DNA of 60,000 bases from the NCBI GenBank assembly GCA_950295325.1, contig OX485807.1:17643666-17703665 (forward strand), in the 5' to 3' direction. Every line of letters starts with the position of its first letter. The first letter of the stretch is position 1. The stretch comes from Polytrichum commune. Its lineage: Eukaryota; Streptophyta; Polytrichopsida; Polytrichales; Polytrichaceae. The position numbers and the translations under genes were made by a program. The notes under the pieces are model-generated. The model ran no database searches. It was given only the letters and a program-made list of their open reading frames with translations, and had not been told where the DNA came from. Shown here in pieces: positions 10,263-22,400 of this stretch.

Positions 10263-11299
10263 ACACGTAATGTCCAATTCATGCGCACTATGACGGGGAG
10301 ACCATGCATTTATTAGAAGAAGCACTAAGATTTCTAAGAGGTAATCGTGGGAGGAGCCAATCTCCAAGTGCAAGTCCCAAAGTTGTGATCACACACCATG
10401 ACTCATGTTCATTTAAATAAAGTATGATTGTATTTTGGATTCGTACTTTAGTTGAATTAGTGTTTGTTTTCAAGATCAGGCTAGATTGCATCTACATTTG
10501 AAGAGGGTTTGAATTATACTGACAAAGGAGTTACCAATATATGCTTTAAATGTAGTTTAAAATTTCAACATTAGAACTAGCCTAGGATTGTGTGCATGTT
10601 GTGGGAGGCTTTTATATATGCAGTCTTATCAAATGGAGCCCCATTGTTTTAGCCTCGTTGTGAATTAACCCTTAAAGAATTGAGGGTGTGTTATAATGAA
10701 TACGTGATGATTTGTACGAACCCCAACAAGTATTGAAGTGATATTTTATGTGTGTCCCTCTCGAGCCTAATCAATATCTAGTTGCAATCAATTTTACAAT
10801 CCATCTAATTTAGGATGAATTGTAGACTTCATTTCCAAAACATTTACCTTGAATTCACATTGATGATGTCATATCACATCTTATTAAACACCTACTCTTG
10901 TGGTATCCCTAAGGCATCCCCAAGTGTTGGGTTTTTTCATGATGATGTTGCAATCCTCCACCCCCTCTCCAAACCTACTCCAACACTACATACCATAGAG
11001 AGCTCTTTGTTTCATCTTTATATGTGTTGGAATGCATTTTCCACTTGGGACACAAGTGGATCTTGGTGAATGTGAGCACGACACTTGGCAAAATTTGAGG
11101 GGAAAATAATTGTTTTGTATGGGGATAGAGAGCACTCTACGGTAGACCCTATTGTTCACATCCCAAACATGATGCAATTTACATAAGTCCTTCATAGGTA
11201 CTAAACCATATTTCACATGGAGGTCCCAATGTGTGATGTTTTTGAGTTCAAAATAAATAAATAAATTGGGGAGGGGGGGGGGACAAGTAGAGGTAATAG
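10263..11299. other. Intergenic, nothing recognised
   Basis: AT-rich DNA with only short open frames on both strands and no splice-linked coding pattern that I could see. Confidence 0.5.
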
Positions 11300-11312
11300 T
11301 AGTCTTATTGGT

Positions 11313-11395
11313 GGACACTAGGCCATTAACATTACAAACAAACACTTTATTCACGCCGGCCTGCAGGAGGCCTGGAGTTTCTAATATTATTTATA
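11313..11395 (+). mobile_element. 83-bp 3'-end fragment of a LINE/SINE with 13-bp target duplication
   Basis: The insertion is bracketed by perfect copies of TAGTCTTATTGGT at 11300-11312 and 11396-11408. Inside is ACTTTATTCAC, a GGCCTGCAGGAGGCC-type hairpin and GGAGTTT, matching the 3' tail of the LINE at 5341-5376. It therefore looks like a severely 5'-truncated insertion made by the same or a closely related reverse transcriptase, or a SINE sharing that tail. Confidence 0.75.
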
Positions 11396-11524
11396 TAGTC
11401 TTATTGGTTATCGGTTCATTAAACCATGTATACCATGGGGAGGAAGCATGGTGTGCAAGTCAACTTGAATCGTCATGTAGATGGTTGTCCACAACAAGTA
11501 GATACCATGATTTAAAGTGACTTA

Positions 11525-12022
11525 GGATCACTTCACACACGAGCCGAGAGTCATGATTGTGAAATTGTGAGAGCCCAAAAGAAAGTGTCCAAAGGCCATC
11601 CAATACACCTCCAAAATCATGTAGTTTGGTCATTGTTCCTCGAGTGTAGTGTGAAGTCATATGTGACCATGCCCTCAACTAGATGCTATTTCAGTGAATT
11701 TATATTCACGTGGGTCCTCACACGTGATAAAATATAATAAATTAGCAGTTGTGAACATTTGGAGTGTCATGGTCTCCCGGTTTTGTGTTAGATCTACTTC
11801 CAAGAGGTGGTATTGGAAAATAGCCCAAGTGACCATGAAACATGATTCATTCGATGCCATGTAGGAATCCATGTAGACTTTACATCCATCTTGCATTCAC
11901 ATACTATGTTGGTCCCTCAAGCATAGTGTGCGGCGAACTTGGACCGGCTCCACCTTTTCCACCAATGAGGGCACTTGAAGTGTAATGGTCACGGGCTCTC
12001 AGTCTCGTGTGTGAAGCAGCCC
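11525..12022 (-). mobile_element. Harbinger-like MITE, family A, copy 1
   Basis: About 498 bp, in reverse orientation relative to copies at 40150-40640 and 58861-59359. The ends are inverted repeats with a GGGCCACTTCACACACGAG core. The 3-bp flanks, TTA on the left and TTG on the right, are close to the TWA duplication of PIF/Harbinger elements. It holds no plausible gene. Sharp similarity to the other copies runs the whole length. Confidence 0.75.
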
Positions 12023-15000
12023 TTGAATATTGGAAGATTTGGAACTAGGTATTGAGTAAATATGGACTTGCACATCAATTCGGGACATAATAAAATTACG
12101 TGCACGTAGTTTGGTCAAGGCATATGATAGAATGATAAAACATACTCTTTTAAAATGTGAACAACCCGATTACATCCACTTGAACGAAGGCTTCCACGTT
12201 GCGTTCCGTTGGTTGAGAACATCTACCTACCTATTTGCACTCCATTCTCAAGGCCATTCTAAGCCATGGTTTCCTAAACTACCACTTTCACAACTATGAA
12301 CCATTACACATCACATGGTGTTGGATTAAACCAACTATGAGTAGTCGCATGTTACAAACCTCCTCTTGACCTCATTATTGTTTTTATGTATGACAAATAT
12401 TATCGATATGTCACATTTACAATGTTCGAAATGGTTGACTATAGTAATATTTTACTTATGTAGACAATAGTGATGTCTTTAACAACTGGTTAACGTGCCC
12501 AATCTAGAGTTATAGACAATCTAGTGCAAGCCTTTGCAAATAGTGCTCATGATTCTTTGAACCATAAACAATGTTGCATTGGATCATGCAATATCATAAC
12601 ATTATTCAACTCCTTGGTTTTGTTAAGTACAAGCGAGTATCGGGTGAGTATAATTATATTTTCATTTCGGAGATTTCCAATTACGAGGAGTACTCAATAT
12701 GTGTATTGTGTAATTTTTGACAATCAACTATAAAATTGGAGTTTAAAATAAATCATCCTCTTTCTTTGAAAAGAGATCATCGTCTAGTTGCTCAATAATG
12801 TTATGACATTATGGTCAATGCACGCTATGGTGTTGAAACCCTATAGTTTGAGTAGCTTCACCATGCTATGCAAATGTCTTAGGTAGTTGCACCTATTCCG
12901 GATTTGTGACCTATTACATGCACCTAAAATGAGGGGTCTAGTTGACACTAAGCATATGTGGCGTGGTTCCCCAAAACAAAAACCCAAGTGGCGGCCTAGC
13001 ATCATGATTTTTGTGCATATGTGGCGGGGCTTACTATGTACTAGCACGTCGTGTCATGGAGGCTCCAATATAGTAGGATCATGGACTTGTCATTTTGTAC
13101 ACTTATAAACAAACTACGTGTATGATAACGGATTACACACTAACTTTTGTAATGTCACTCCCTCTCTTATATCCCGAAACCCTAGGGAACGGATGTGCTC
13201 AGTTTAAATCTCTGTCCTCGTTGACATACCCCCCCCCCAATACATTATAGGTTTCAACATTGAAATAATCCACCAAAGAATTTCGACCACACGCTCACAC
13301 ATCATCATGTTGCCATCATTGTCAATATTGCAGTGTTGACTTTGTGTTATTTCATAGTGTCATGTGCTACACTAATTTCTTATCATCATGGACCATGTTA
13401 ACACTACAATCCTCCTTACTATCACGTGCACTTTGGTTGAAACATGCATGATATTAAGGAGGTTAGAGTGTATAAGCAAGTGTGGGATAATTTATTTGTA
13501 GTTCCACATCAGCATAATCACGACAATCTAGGCAAACATCACGATAAGTTATTCAAGAGCACTTGATCCCATGTGAAGGGGAGACTTGACCAAGATGGGT
13601 AGCTGCCAAACAAATGCCCCTACGTGACCACAATAATTTTTGGTATACACACATAAGTTGATAGCAAGTTGGGTGGAAAACAATTCAAAATAATTAAGCG
13701 TATTTTTTTTTTGGATATTATTGGGCGAGATGGCCCAAATGAAAGGAAAATTAATAATCAAAATGCCTAAAATTTGGGAAGTTCTCCAATCTTGTCAAGG
13801 CAACCTCTCTCAACTTGGGCATTTAAAGCTTCAATGTCACATGCAACACTCAATAATTTCTCATCGTTGTCAATGGGATGGAACATATGACCGGTTTGCC
13901 TCTAGCTCTTAAACGTGCTTGCAAATTCTCAAACAACCTCTATTGAACATGAGCACAAAATGATAAGAAACGTTGTTCACAACCTTACTTAGCACACTGA
14001 GGTGGCTTAACCTAAACCTTCAAGGCTAACATCGCATACTTAACTACCATGAATGAACAAAAAATAAGTTACAATACATGGACTTGTTTGTATGATATAT
14101 TATGTGCCCGGTTGAATAATATGCATATACACATTTGTCTATTTTTTCATAAATGTTTTTACAAACCAACTGAATTCGTTTTCTAAAATTAACTAATTGT
14201 TGTGTAACATAAGCCCAACCTGCTATCAACCTATAACATTATGACTTATATATTCCACAAGATTTTAACACAACGATATGATTTGCACATAAACCATATC
14301 ACTCTAAGTTAAATACCCGATCTTACCAAAGCATCAATAATAAGTGCTATTTTCTACTAATGCGGATCTTGTTCCTATTAAGAAAAGGTTGGCCAATGTT
14401 GCAACTAGCTTAACCACAACCCTTGTCCAATATTGCTTCCTTTGCACCATAATAGACAACTTAGGATGGATCTTACCATTTCAAAGATGGAAGATATCAT
14501 AAATATATGAGTAAGAAAAATAAATTGCACACTTGAAGAATATTATTATAAACAAATGAATTGGCATATAAAAGGATATAGACCTAACACAATTGATAGT
14601 GTAAACCCAATATGCAGTGTACAACATTTGTGATATTTGGTGACATTTAATAATATATAGACAATGTTCATTAAAGTTATATACATAGTATAAATGCTTC
14701 ATTACAAAATTTATAGCACCGAGTACTTTGAATACCATAGAGTGCTTCATATTTGTAGCATTTAGTAAACAAAACGTAGGCTTTAAGTATATTAGGATTT
14801 GTGTCACCGAGTTTGGACAATTAGAACTGTCAATACGGTGTAAACTAGATTACAAAACTACACAAATATGGTAGTTGGCAAACATGAAATTCAAACATTC
14901 AAAGTTGTGGTTGTTATGTTGTTGATTTGTTGTTGTTGTCGTTTAATGTTTATGTCTTCACAAGTGCATATCCCTTATTATGTTTGGACAAGTGGTTTGT

Positions 15001-15331
15001 CCATATGTACTTAAGTGTCATATTAATTATCTATAAAACTTTGCCACATTTTGCTGATACAATCACATGATTGGGACCTACTTCAATCCCACATTTTGGA
15101 ATCGATGATCCACCAAGAAGCACCTTGTGGTGAAGTATATTATTAAATATTCTTAATACATTTGTAAAAAATGGAACATGTAGTTAAATACTATAGCATT
15201 GTATAACTCCAAATATTGTAGACTTATCGATGCATTGATTTGCAACATAGAATTATTTGTTGATTTCTACCAAATGTCAATGATATATTGTTTGAAACCC
15301 ACTTAATCTCAGTTCACTCTACTATGATTTA
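12023..15331. other. 3.3 kb intergenic, nothing recognised
   Basis: AT-rich with many stops in all frames. It contains a C-run near 13231 and an AT-rich stretch near 14500-14800. No coding region, tRNA or element ends could be supported. Confidence 0.5.
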
Positions 15332-15708
15332 GGGCCCGTTCACATGGGGTCCCAAGTTCCAAGTCCCACTCATGTTAGCAAGTCCCAACTTTTTAGCCTC
15401 AAGAAACCATTAAAACATGGCTAATTATGATTAAAGTCAAATCTTGATTATTTCATGCCAAAATATTGACGGGACTTGTGTTGAGAGTTGGGCCGAGCAA
15501 AAAACTCGACCCAACTCTCAACACAAGCCCCAAGCCTCACCTCCAAAAAGTGTTGCCATGTGGGCATCCATGTCATACTTAGGACTTAGGACTCGGGGAC
15601 CAATGTGAAGTGGTAAGTCCCAACTTCTATGCTCTCTACTGCTAAGATTGCATGGATTGACCTCAAGTGTCTTGGGACTTAGGACTTGGGACCCGTGTGA
15701 ACCAGCCC
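15332..15708. mobile_element. Harbinger-like MITE, family C
   Basis: Ends are inverted repeats: GGGCCCGTTCACATGGGG on the left and the complement of GGGCTGGTTCACACGGG on the right. TTA flanks both sides (15329-15331, 15709-15711). The interior also contains inner inverted copies of AAGTCCCAA-type motifs. Length 377 bp, non-coding. The GGGCC...TTCACA start resembles family A, so both may use one transposase source. Confidence 0.75.
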
Positions 15709-15711
15709 TTA

Positions 15712-16080
15712 TTGTAGCCCACATTGTGTTCATCATCAACCCACCTAAACAATTTTATGATCATTGGGTGGCAACCAAGAAAGTCACATGGAACAATTGT
15801 CGCTATATGACACATCACAAATTCCGAGGCTTAGTTATTTAACATGGCACACTAAATTGAATACCACTCTAAAATATATATAGAGTGGACCAAGTGGACA
15901 CTAAAATACCATAAACGGTGTAGTGTGAAGTGGCCCTAACTCGGGAGTCGAAAATAGACAGGCTGCCGCAGCGGCATACTACCATAGCCTCGGTTAGCAT
16001 GGGCCAGGCGGCCTCCCACAACCGGCGGCAGCGGCAGCGGCCACCACCTGCTCTGGCATATGTATAAATTTCCCAACCCT
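15712..16080. other. Spacer with a lone MITE-end motif
   Basis: At about 15922-15936 there is GTGTGAAGTGGCCC followed by TAA, identical to the right end of family A MITEs, with no partner found nearby. It may be a solo remnant. GC content rises from 15960 toward the importin promoter. Confidence 0.4.
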
Positions 16081-16410
16081 AGGACGCCGCCTGGACTGGC
16101 TGATCTCCAAACCCCGACCTAAGGTCGCCGCCCCCACTGGACCTGAGAAACCGCTGCAAACCCACTTTGTAGAAGCCGACTGAGGGGCGGCGTCCTCCCT
16201 CTCTCTCCCTCACTTGCCCTGAAGCCCCTGGGCAGCTTTGTGTCCCCGATCTTGTGTAACCTCGACGTTAGGTCGCCGTCCTAGTGGGACCCGGCAACTC
16301 GCGCGTGGAGGCTCCGATTGGGAGACGGCGACCGGGGGGCGGCGTCCTCTCTACTCCTCCCCTCCTCTGAAGCCGGTGGGCTTTGTGTCTGCGATCTTGT
16401 GTTGCTGCGT
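16081..16410 (+). promoter_or_regulatory. GC-rich promoter/5' leader of the importin gene with ~150-bp tandem duplication
   Basis: The region upstream of the start codon contains two diverged tandem units. GGTCGCCG occurs at 16123 and 16271, GGGGCGGCGTCCTC near 16184 and 16336, and CTTTGTGT..CGATCTTGTGT at 16236 and 16381, giving a period of about 145-152 bp. A weaker third start may lie at 16081. No clear TATA box is seen; the CpG-rich sequence suits a housekeeping gene. Confidence 0.55.
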
Positions 16411-16482
16411 ATTGTTGCAGCGCGAGCTCAAGCCTCGTCGTCGGAGGAGGCTGGGAGTTCGGACAGGCAGGGGGCAGTAGCC

Positions 16483-19400
16483 ATGGACCAGCTGGAGCTT
16501 CTGCTCAGACAATTCCTGGTACCTGACAACGAAGCTCGGAAGCAAGCGGAAGAGCAGATCCGGAGGTTGTCCAAGGATCCACAGCTGGTGCCTGCGTTGC
16601 TGCACCATGTGCGGAGCTCGCCGTCACCGGAGGTGCGGCAATTGGCGGCTGTGCTGCTGCGCAAGAAGATCACCGGGGACTGGATGAATCTGTCGGCCGA
16701 GGTTCGGGGTTCCGTCAAAATGACGCTGCTTGAGAGCATCACCTTGGAGCAATGGTGAGGACAGACGGAGACATCAACAACATTATTAATTTTACTGAAT
16801 TAATCAAAGTAGATTCTGGTGTTCTCTTGGTCTGGTTGTGCTATTCGAAATTTGTTGTTGCGCATGCAGGATCGGGAAAGGGTGTGTGTGTGTGTGAGAA
16901 AATTGCGAAATCTGTAGGGTTTACGGGATATATGCTCTGAAATCTATTCAGCGGCTTCAATCCTTGGTAAAAATGGCGTTTCTGCTGGTTAGTAGAGCTG
17001 GAAAAAAATTGCAGAATGAAATCTCCCGCATTCAAATGAACTTTAATTCTGATTGGAGATGTGTAAGGTGTGATATCCATAGAATACTTTGAATGCAGTC
17101 TCAGCTCCCATCTTGGTAAACTTAGCATTTCTGCTAGGAAATGGAGCTGGAACGATAAGTAGAGTGACATTCCTCTCTTGCCTTATAATGACCTGTAAAC
17201 CTGATTGGAGACGTGCAAGCTGCGAAGTCTGTAGGGTTTAGGGGCTGTAATGCATTGCAATGCAGTCTCATCTGTGTTTTGCTGGCACGGAGAACTGCAA
17301 CGAATAACTTAAGTGAAATTTCACGCATTCAAATTACATGTAGTTATAACTAGAGCTAGACCCGTTTATGTTTCTCCATAATTTGGTTCTACATCCTGAT
17401 GTAGGGAATCATACTTGCATCTCTGCATGATGTAGATCCGTTCTATACTTGCTCGAGTATCTCTTGTGCATTGGAATTCAGCTCTCTATAAGCATGAACT
17501 GCAAATTCAAAAATTTCTTCTCTTCCCAATTCTAATTTTAGTTCCCTCCTCATATTCCAATGCATTCCATGTTCTTGCGGGTGACAACGTTTATCTCCGG
17601 AATGACAGTGATCATCTTCTGTGAACAAACTAGAAAGTTGATAACGTGAAGAGCATCATGACACCAGTACTCTTTGTTGAATGGACCTCCTTGTTATTGT
17701 GTGCTGTACTCCATTGTCTGTGCTGAATGGGTTTGACTGAAATTGAAGGAGTGTCCCCTATTCTCCACAAGTGGACATGGTGAATGGAGACGATTGTTGG
17801 GTTATACAAATTGTTGTTTGGTCTCTTCTACAGAAGTTTGCAAAGTCGTGGTTGATGCCAAGTTTGATAGGTCTAATTGTTTTAGAAAGCAACCCGCACA
17901 ACTTGTAAGTGTTAGGTCTTAAACCCTAATTGTGAGTTTGTTCCAGTTTGGAATAAGAGGTACTGTGTGCACAAGTCCTGTTGGATCATGAAGAGCTTGT
18001 TTAGAGTTGAGCGAGGTGCTCTGTAAATTGTAATCAGAGAAATTTGTATTGGGCAATGCAGAGTCCCAGTTGCACTTTGTAGGGTTTAAGGTCTTTCAAA
18101 TTTTGTAACCAACTCCAATCATAGGATTCTGCCTTGGTGAATTGCACCAGGTTGTATATTACATTTTTTCATATTGTCTTATTGTACACTATGATCTGTT
18201 CATCCTAGAGGTTCTGATCCTAAATACTTGTGGAACTGTCACCAGCCCTCCAGTTCGTAGGGCCAGTGCCGATGTTGTGAGTGTGGTGGCGAAGCATGCA
18301 GTTCCTGCAGGAGAATGGCCAGAACTCTTGCCTTTTCTCCATCAGTGCAGCCAGAGTGTTCAGGAAGATCACCGAGAAGTAAGATATCCTTTCAACTCTT
18401 CAAAGCTAAAACATCTGGGAACTCAATTGGACTCAATAAAAAGCTTTTTCTTTTCTGTTCCAGAGATGGCATTTCAAATTCATGTCATCCGTTTGTATCT
18501 GTGCGAAGGATGACTTGGAATGCTTACAAATGTCGAAAGAGAATGTTGACATAATTGTATACCTAGTCCAAGAAGAATGTTGTCATCATTCTTGCAAACA
18601 AAGATCAAATGATGTGTATTCAACAATTTACCCTGGATACAATCACTTGCAACTGTAGTTTGTGCAATACTTACAAGGACAATAGAAAAAAATGTCAGAA
18701 CTTTGACACTGAGGTTGAACTTGTTCTGCTTGACTTCAAATGAACAAACGTTTACATATTGATATGAACAAACATTCAAAATAAGTTCTTTCTTGAGGGA
18801 CACCATTTGTTTACCACTTTATTGTAGGTATGTGGCCTTCAGGGTTAGTTGTGAAAATGGACAATGCAGGTAGCAGAATACACACATTTGATGTACTGAA
18901 CTGGAGATAGTTGGAGATGTTTTATTTCTATCGTTCATCAGAGGTCTATGAACTTGTGATGCATGATTGAAATTAGTGGTTAGTTTAGGTTGAAGAGGTA
19001 AGCACTTAAAGTAAATGTGTCTTGACTCTGAAAAGAGATGCATCGTGCTGAATAAATGAGATGATCTTGATAATATTATCAGCACTGCGTCATGTTGGTA
19101 GGTGTGTGCATCGTTACTCTTCCACTATATCTGTGTCTTGAGCTTTGGGATACCCTGCAGTAATTTCGTGGATAAGTTCACTTCAATTCATTTCAGTTTT
19201 TGTAGTCGATTTGAACAATTTATGACACAGTGTTTAAAAAAGGCTCACTTGATATGGTTTTTTTCTTGAAAATCAGGTGGCTCTGATTCTCTTCAGCTCT
19301 TTGACAGAGACTATAGGCGATTTACTGCGTCCTCACTTTGCCACTTTACAAAGTGTATTTATCAGTGGACTGAATGATCAACAAAGTAATCGTGTTCGAG

Positions 19401-22400
19401 TGGCTGCTCTTAAGTAAGATGTCAAATACATCAGAGTTCTCCTCCTTGTGTTTGACATCTGTTGACATCTCAAAACTTACCCAATTTGAGCCTTACTAAA
19501 ATTGGAAGAGAGTTGTACTGCCTGTGCTTCGTTGAATGACCATTGCCATAACTGTTTCTGATTCATTGGAGTCCTACTTTCTACCGAAACCTGAACAGAC
19601 AACCTTCATTCTAGTTTTTAAGGAAATTCTTTTGTTACATCTTGTGTTAGGAGTTGAAGGTGACATTGATCTTTTACTGCTATGAACATTGGAGGTGTTT
19701 GAAGCTACATTATGTATATGTGTATTGTTTGACTAGATGACAATAGTAAACTCTCTCTGTTTCTACATCTACATTGGTATCCTCAAGTTCATTGCGGAGT
19801 GTTTTATGTTTATATTGCTGTGAATGTGATCTAATGTGCTCTAATCTGTGTGCCGTGTTGCAGGGCTGTTGGAGCTCTTGTAGGTTACATCCAGACAGAA
19901 CAAGAAGTGGTTAGTTCTGATCTTAGTCTCAAATAGTTCATTATGATTATTTTTACATTGAATACTTCTAAAGTTTGAGGAATTCATTATGCATGTGATG
20001 AAAAATAAGTTCTCGTAAACTTTTCATATTCTTGCTTATGTTTCCATCTGACCCTTCCATATGTGCCATGTTTATTGCAGTTGATGTTCCGAGAGTTGAT
20101 TCCTCCAATTTTAAACGTTTCACGTTTATGCCTTGCCAATGGCGATGAAGATGTGGCCATTCTAGCTTTTGAGATTTTTGACGAATTAGTTGAGTCCCCA
20201 GCACCTCTCCTGGGGCCAACTATTCCAGTTATTGTGCAGTTTGCACTAGAAGTCTGCTCAAACAAGCAGCTTGAACCCAACACCCGCCACCAGGTCTAAG
20301 TCATTCTCTGCCCTTCTCAATTGAAATCTAAGATCGTCTCGTTTTGTGTGTGCCTTGTATTCCAATTTGTTGTGTGGTCTCCTCTTTGACGTCCTTGTGA
20401 CATCTCAGATTGTAGAGTGACTGCTCTTTTGAGAGGCGGTAAGTTTTCCATGGAAAACGTCAAGGGCATTTTACTTAAGACGTCGCTTTTTAAGATGTGT
20501 CAGTATAAGCTGTTAGTTAGAAATTATTTTCTTGATAACTGTGCATAGCGATTGATGTGGATTCAATGGCTTATATTTTGCAGGCAATCCAAATTGTATC
20601 ATGGTTGGCCGAGTACAAGCCAAAAACGTTGGTGAAGCACAAGATGGTTGGGCCTATTTTATCTGTCATCTGTCCCATATTAGCAGAACCTGAGTCCCGG
20701 CTTCACGAGGATGATATTGCATGTGAAAGGGCAGCAGCTCAAGTTCTAGACACTATGGCCACTAGCCTCCCTAAAAAACATGTTTTTCCACCAGTCCTAC
20801 ATTTTGCTGTCTCCAATTTTCATAATCCCGACCCTAATTACCGGGATGCAGCAGTCATGTCATTGGGTGTGATTTCTGAGGGTTGCTATGAAGTGATGAA
20901 ATCTCGGCTTGAGGATGTCCTTTCACTTGTGCTAGAAGCACTCAAGGATACAGAGCAGGTATCCCAATAATTATCTGTTTACCATGTTTGCAATTCCACA
21001 AGTTAACCAAGACACTAATAATTTCAGCATTTATGACTATTTCAATCGCAACCTTCATATCAGCAGTCAGAAGAGTTTATGCATTACTGTTATGTCTGAT
21101 GCCTGGTAAAGAATCTGCATTTCCATTTATTGGGATGCATAAACAGTACATAGATAAATGTCAGGCATCATAAGCTGTAATTGACCATGTAGTAAAGACA
21201 TGTTTATTAGCTGCTCTCAAATTGGTCAGTGATGTGAAATTTGCGTAATTTGTAATGTAAATTGTGTTTGCTTGTGGTGGATGTATGAAGGGGGTTCGGA
21301 GTGCTGCAAGTTTTGCACTTGGTCAGTTCGCAGAGCACCTACAGCCTGAGATTAGTGAACATTATGAACGTGTTCTTCCTTGCATCTTTGCAGTTCTTAG
21401 TGATGCAGAACCTGATGTCCAGGTAAGCTGCGTACAGTGCTATTGGAGTTTTAAAGTTCTTGGGGATGCCACGATTAATATTCCAAGGGTAACTGCAGCA
21501 TGAAGTAGGCAAAGTGGACAGTAGATAGTTGCAAATATTTCATGCATTAGACATACTTGGTTTGCCTGAAGGTTTGTGACAACAATGAAGTGCTCTCTTT
21601 GTGAGACATGTTATTGACAATTAAAATATTAATCAGTATCTTGCCAACAACAATCTAGAATTCTCTTTGGTTCATTTGAAGACCACTAGGACTTAGAGTG
21701 AGCATGCTTTAAGTAAATGGGGAAGAGTATAGTAATCTAGAATTCCTGCAATAGTTGAAGTGAACTTGTACCAAACTTCTATCTTTAGATTCTGATAGAC
21801 TTTCTGTAGAGTAAAAATATTGTAGGGGAACAGAATTGTTATTGAGGTGCAAGGCATTATTTTTTGTAAGAATCTTTTAAGGTTTCATGGTTGAGTGGCT
21901 TGTGCCCTGGATTGTCTTATAAGTGTCAATGTCAAGGCATTTTGAAAAGTCCACTAGTTTATAGTGAAAGGATATGAAAGACCATAAAGTTGAAGATGAC
22001 TTATGTTGTGCAGGAGAAGGCATTTTATGCACTGGCAGCATTTTGTGAGAATTTGAAGGAGGAGATTTTGCCATACTTGGGCCCGTTGATGGAGAAATTG
22101 CTTGAAGCTTTGCAAAGTCCTCGCCGAGATATCCAGGAGACTTGCATGGTATAGTTCTGAAATACTGAAATACTCTGAAGATGACGTGTTTGTTTGATTG
22201 TCTAATCAGTAGCTTCAAATTACCTTGAGAAGACTTGGTGGCATCATTGCATCTGCGAACATAAGTAGTAGAATCAAGTTTATTTGAATCGAGTCTTGAT
22301 TTTAGTTGAAAATGAAGTAGTAGACTGTAAAATTAAGTTGATGACACATAGCACTGTTGGCTGCAGTCTGCTATAGGGTCAGCTGCTGCTGCTTCAGAAT

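Noticed and set aside
16318-16482. Upstream in-frame start for the importin
   Set aside because: The extra residues are encoded by duplicated GC-rich leader sequence and do not resemble the family N-terminus, which begins at the ATG at 16483.
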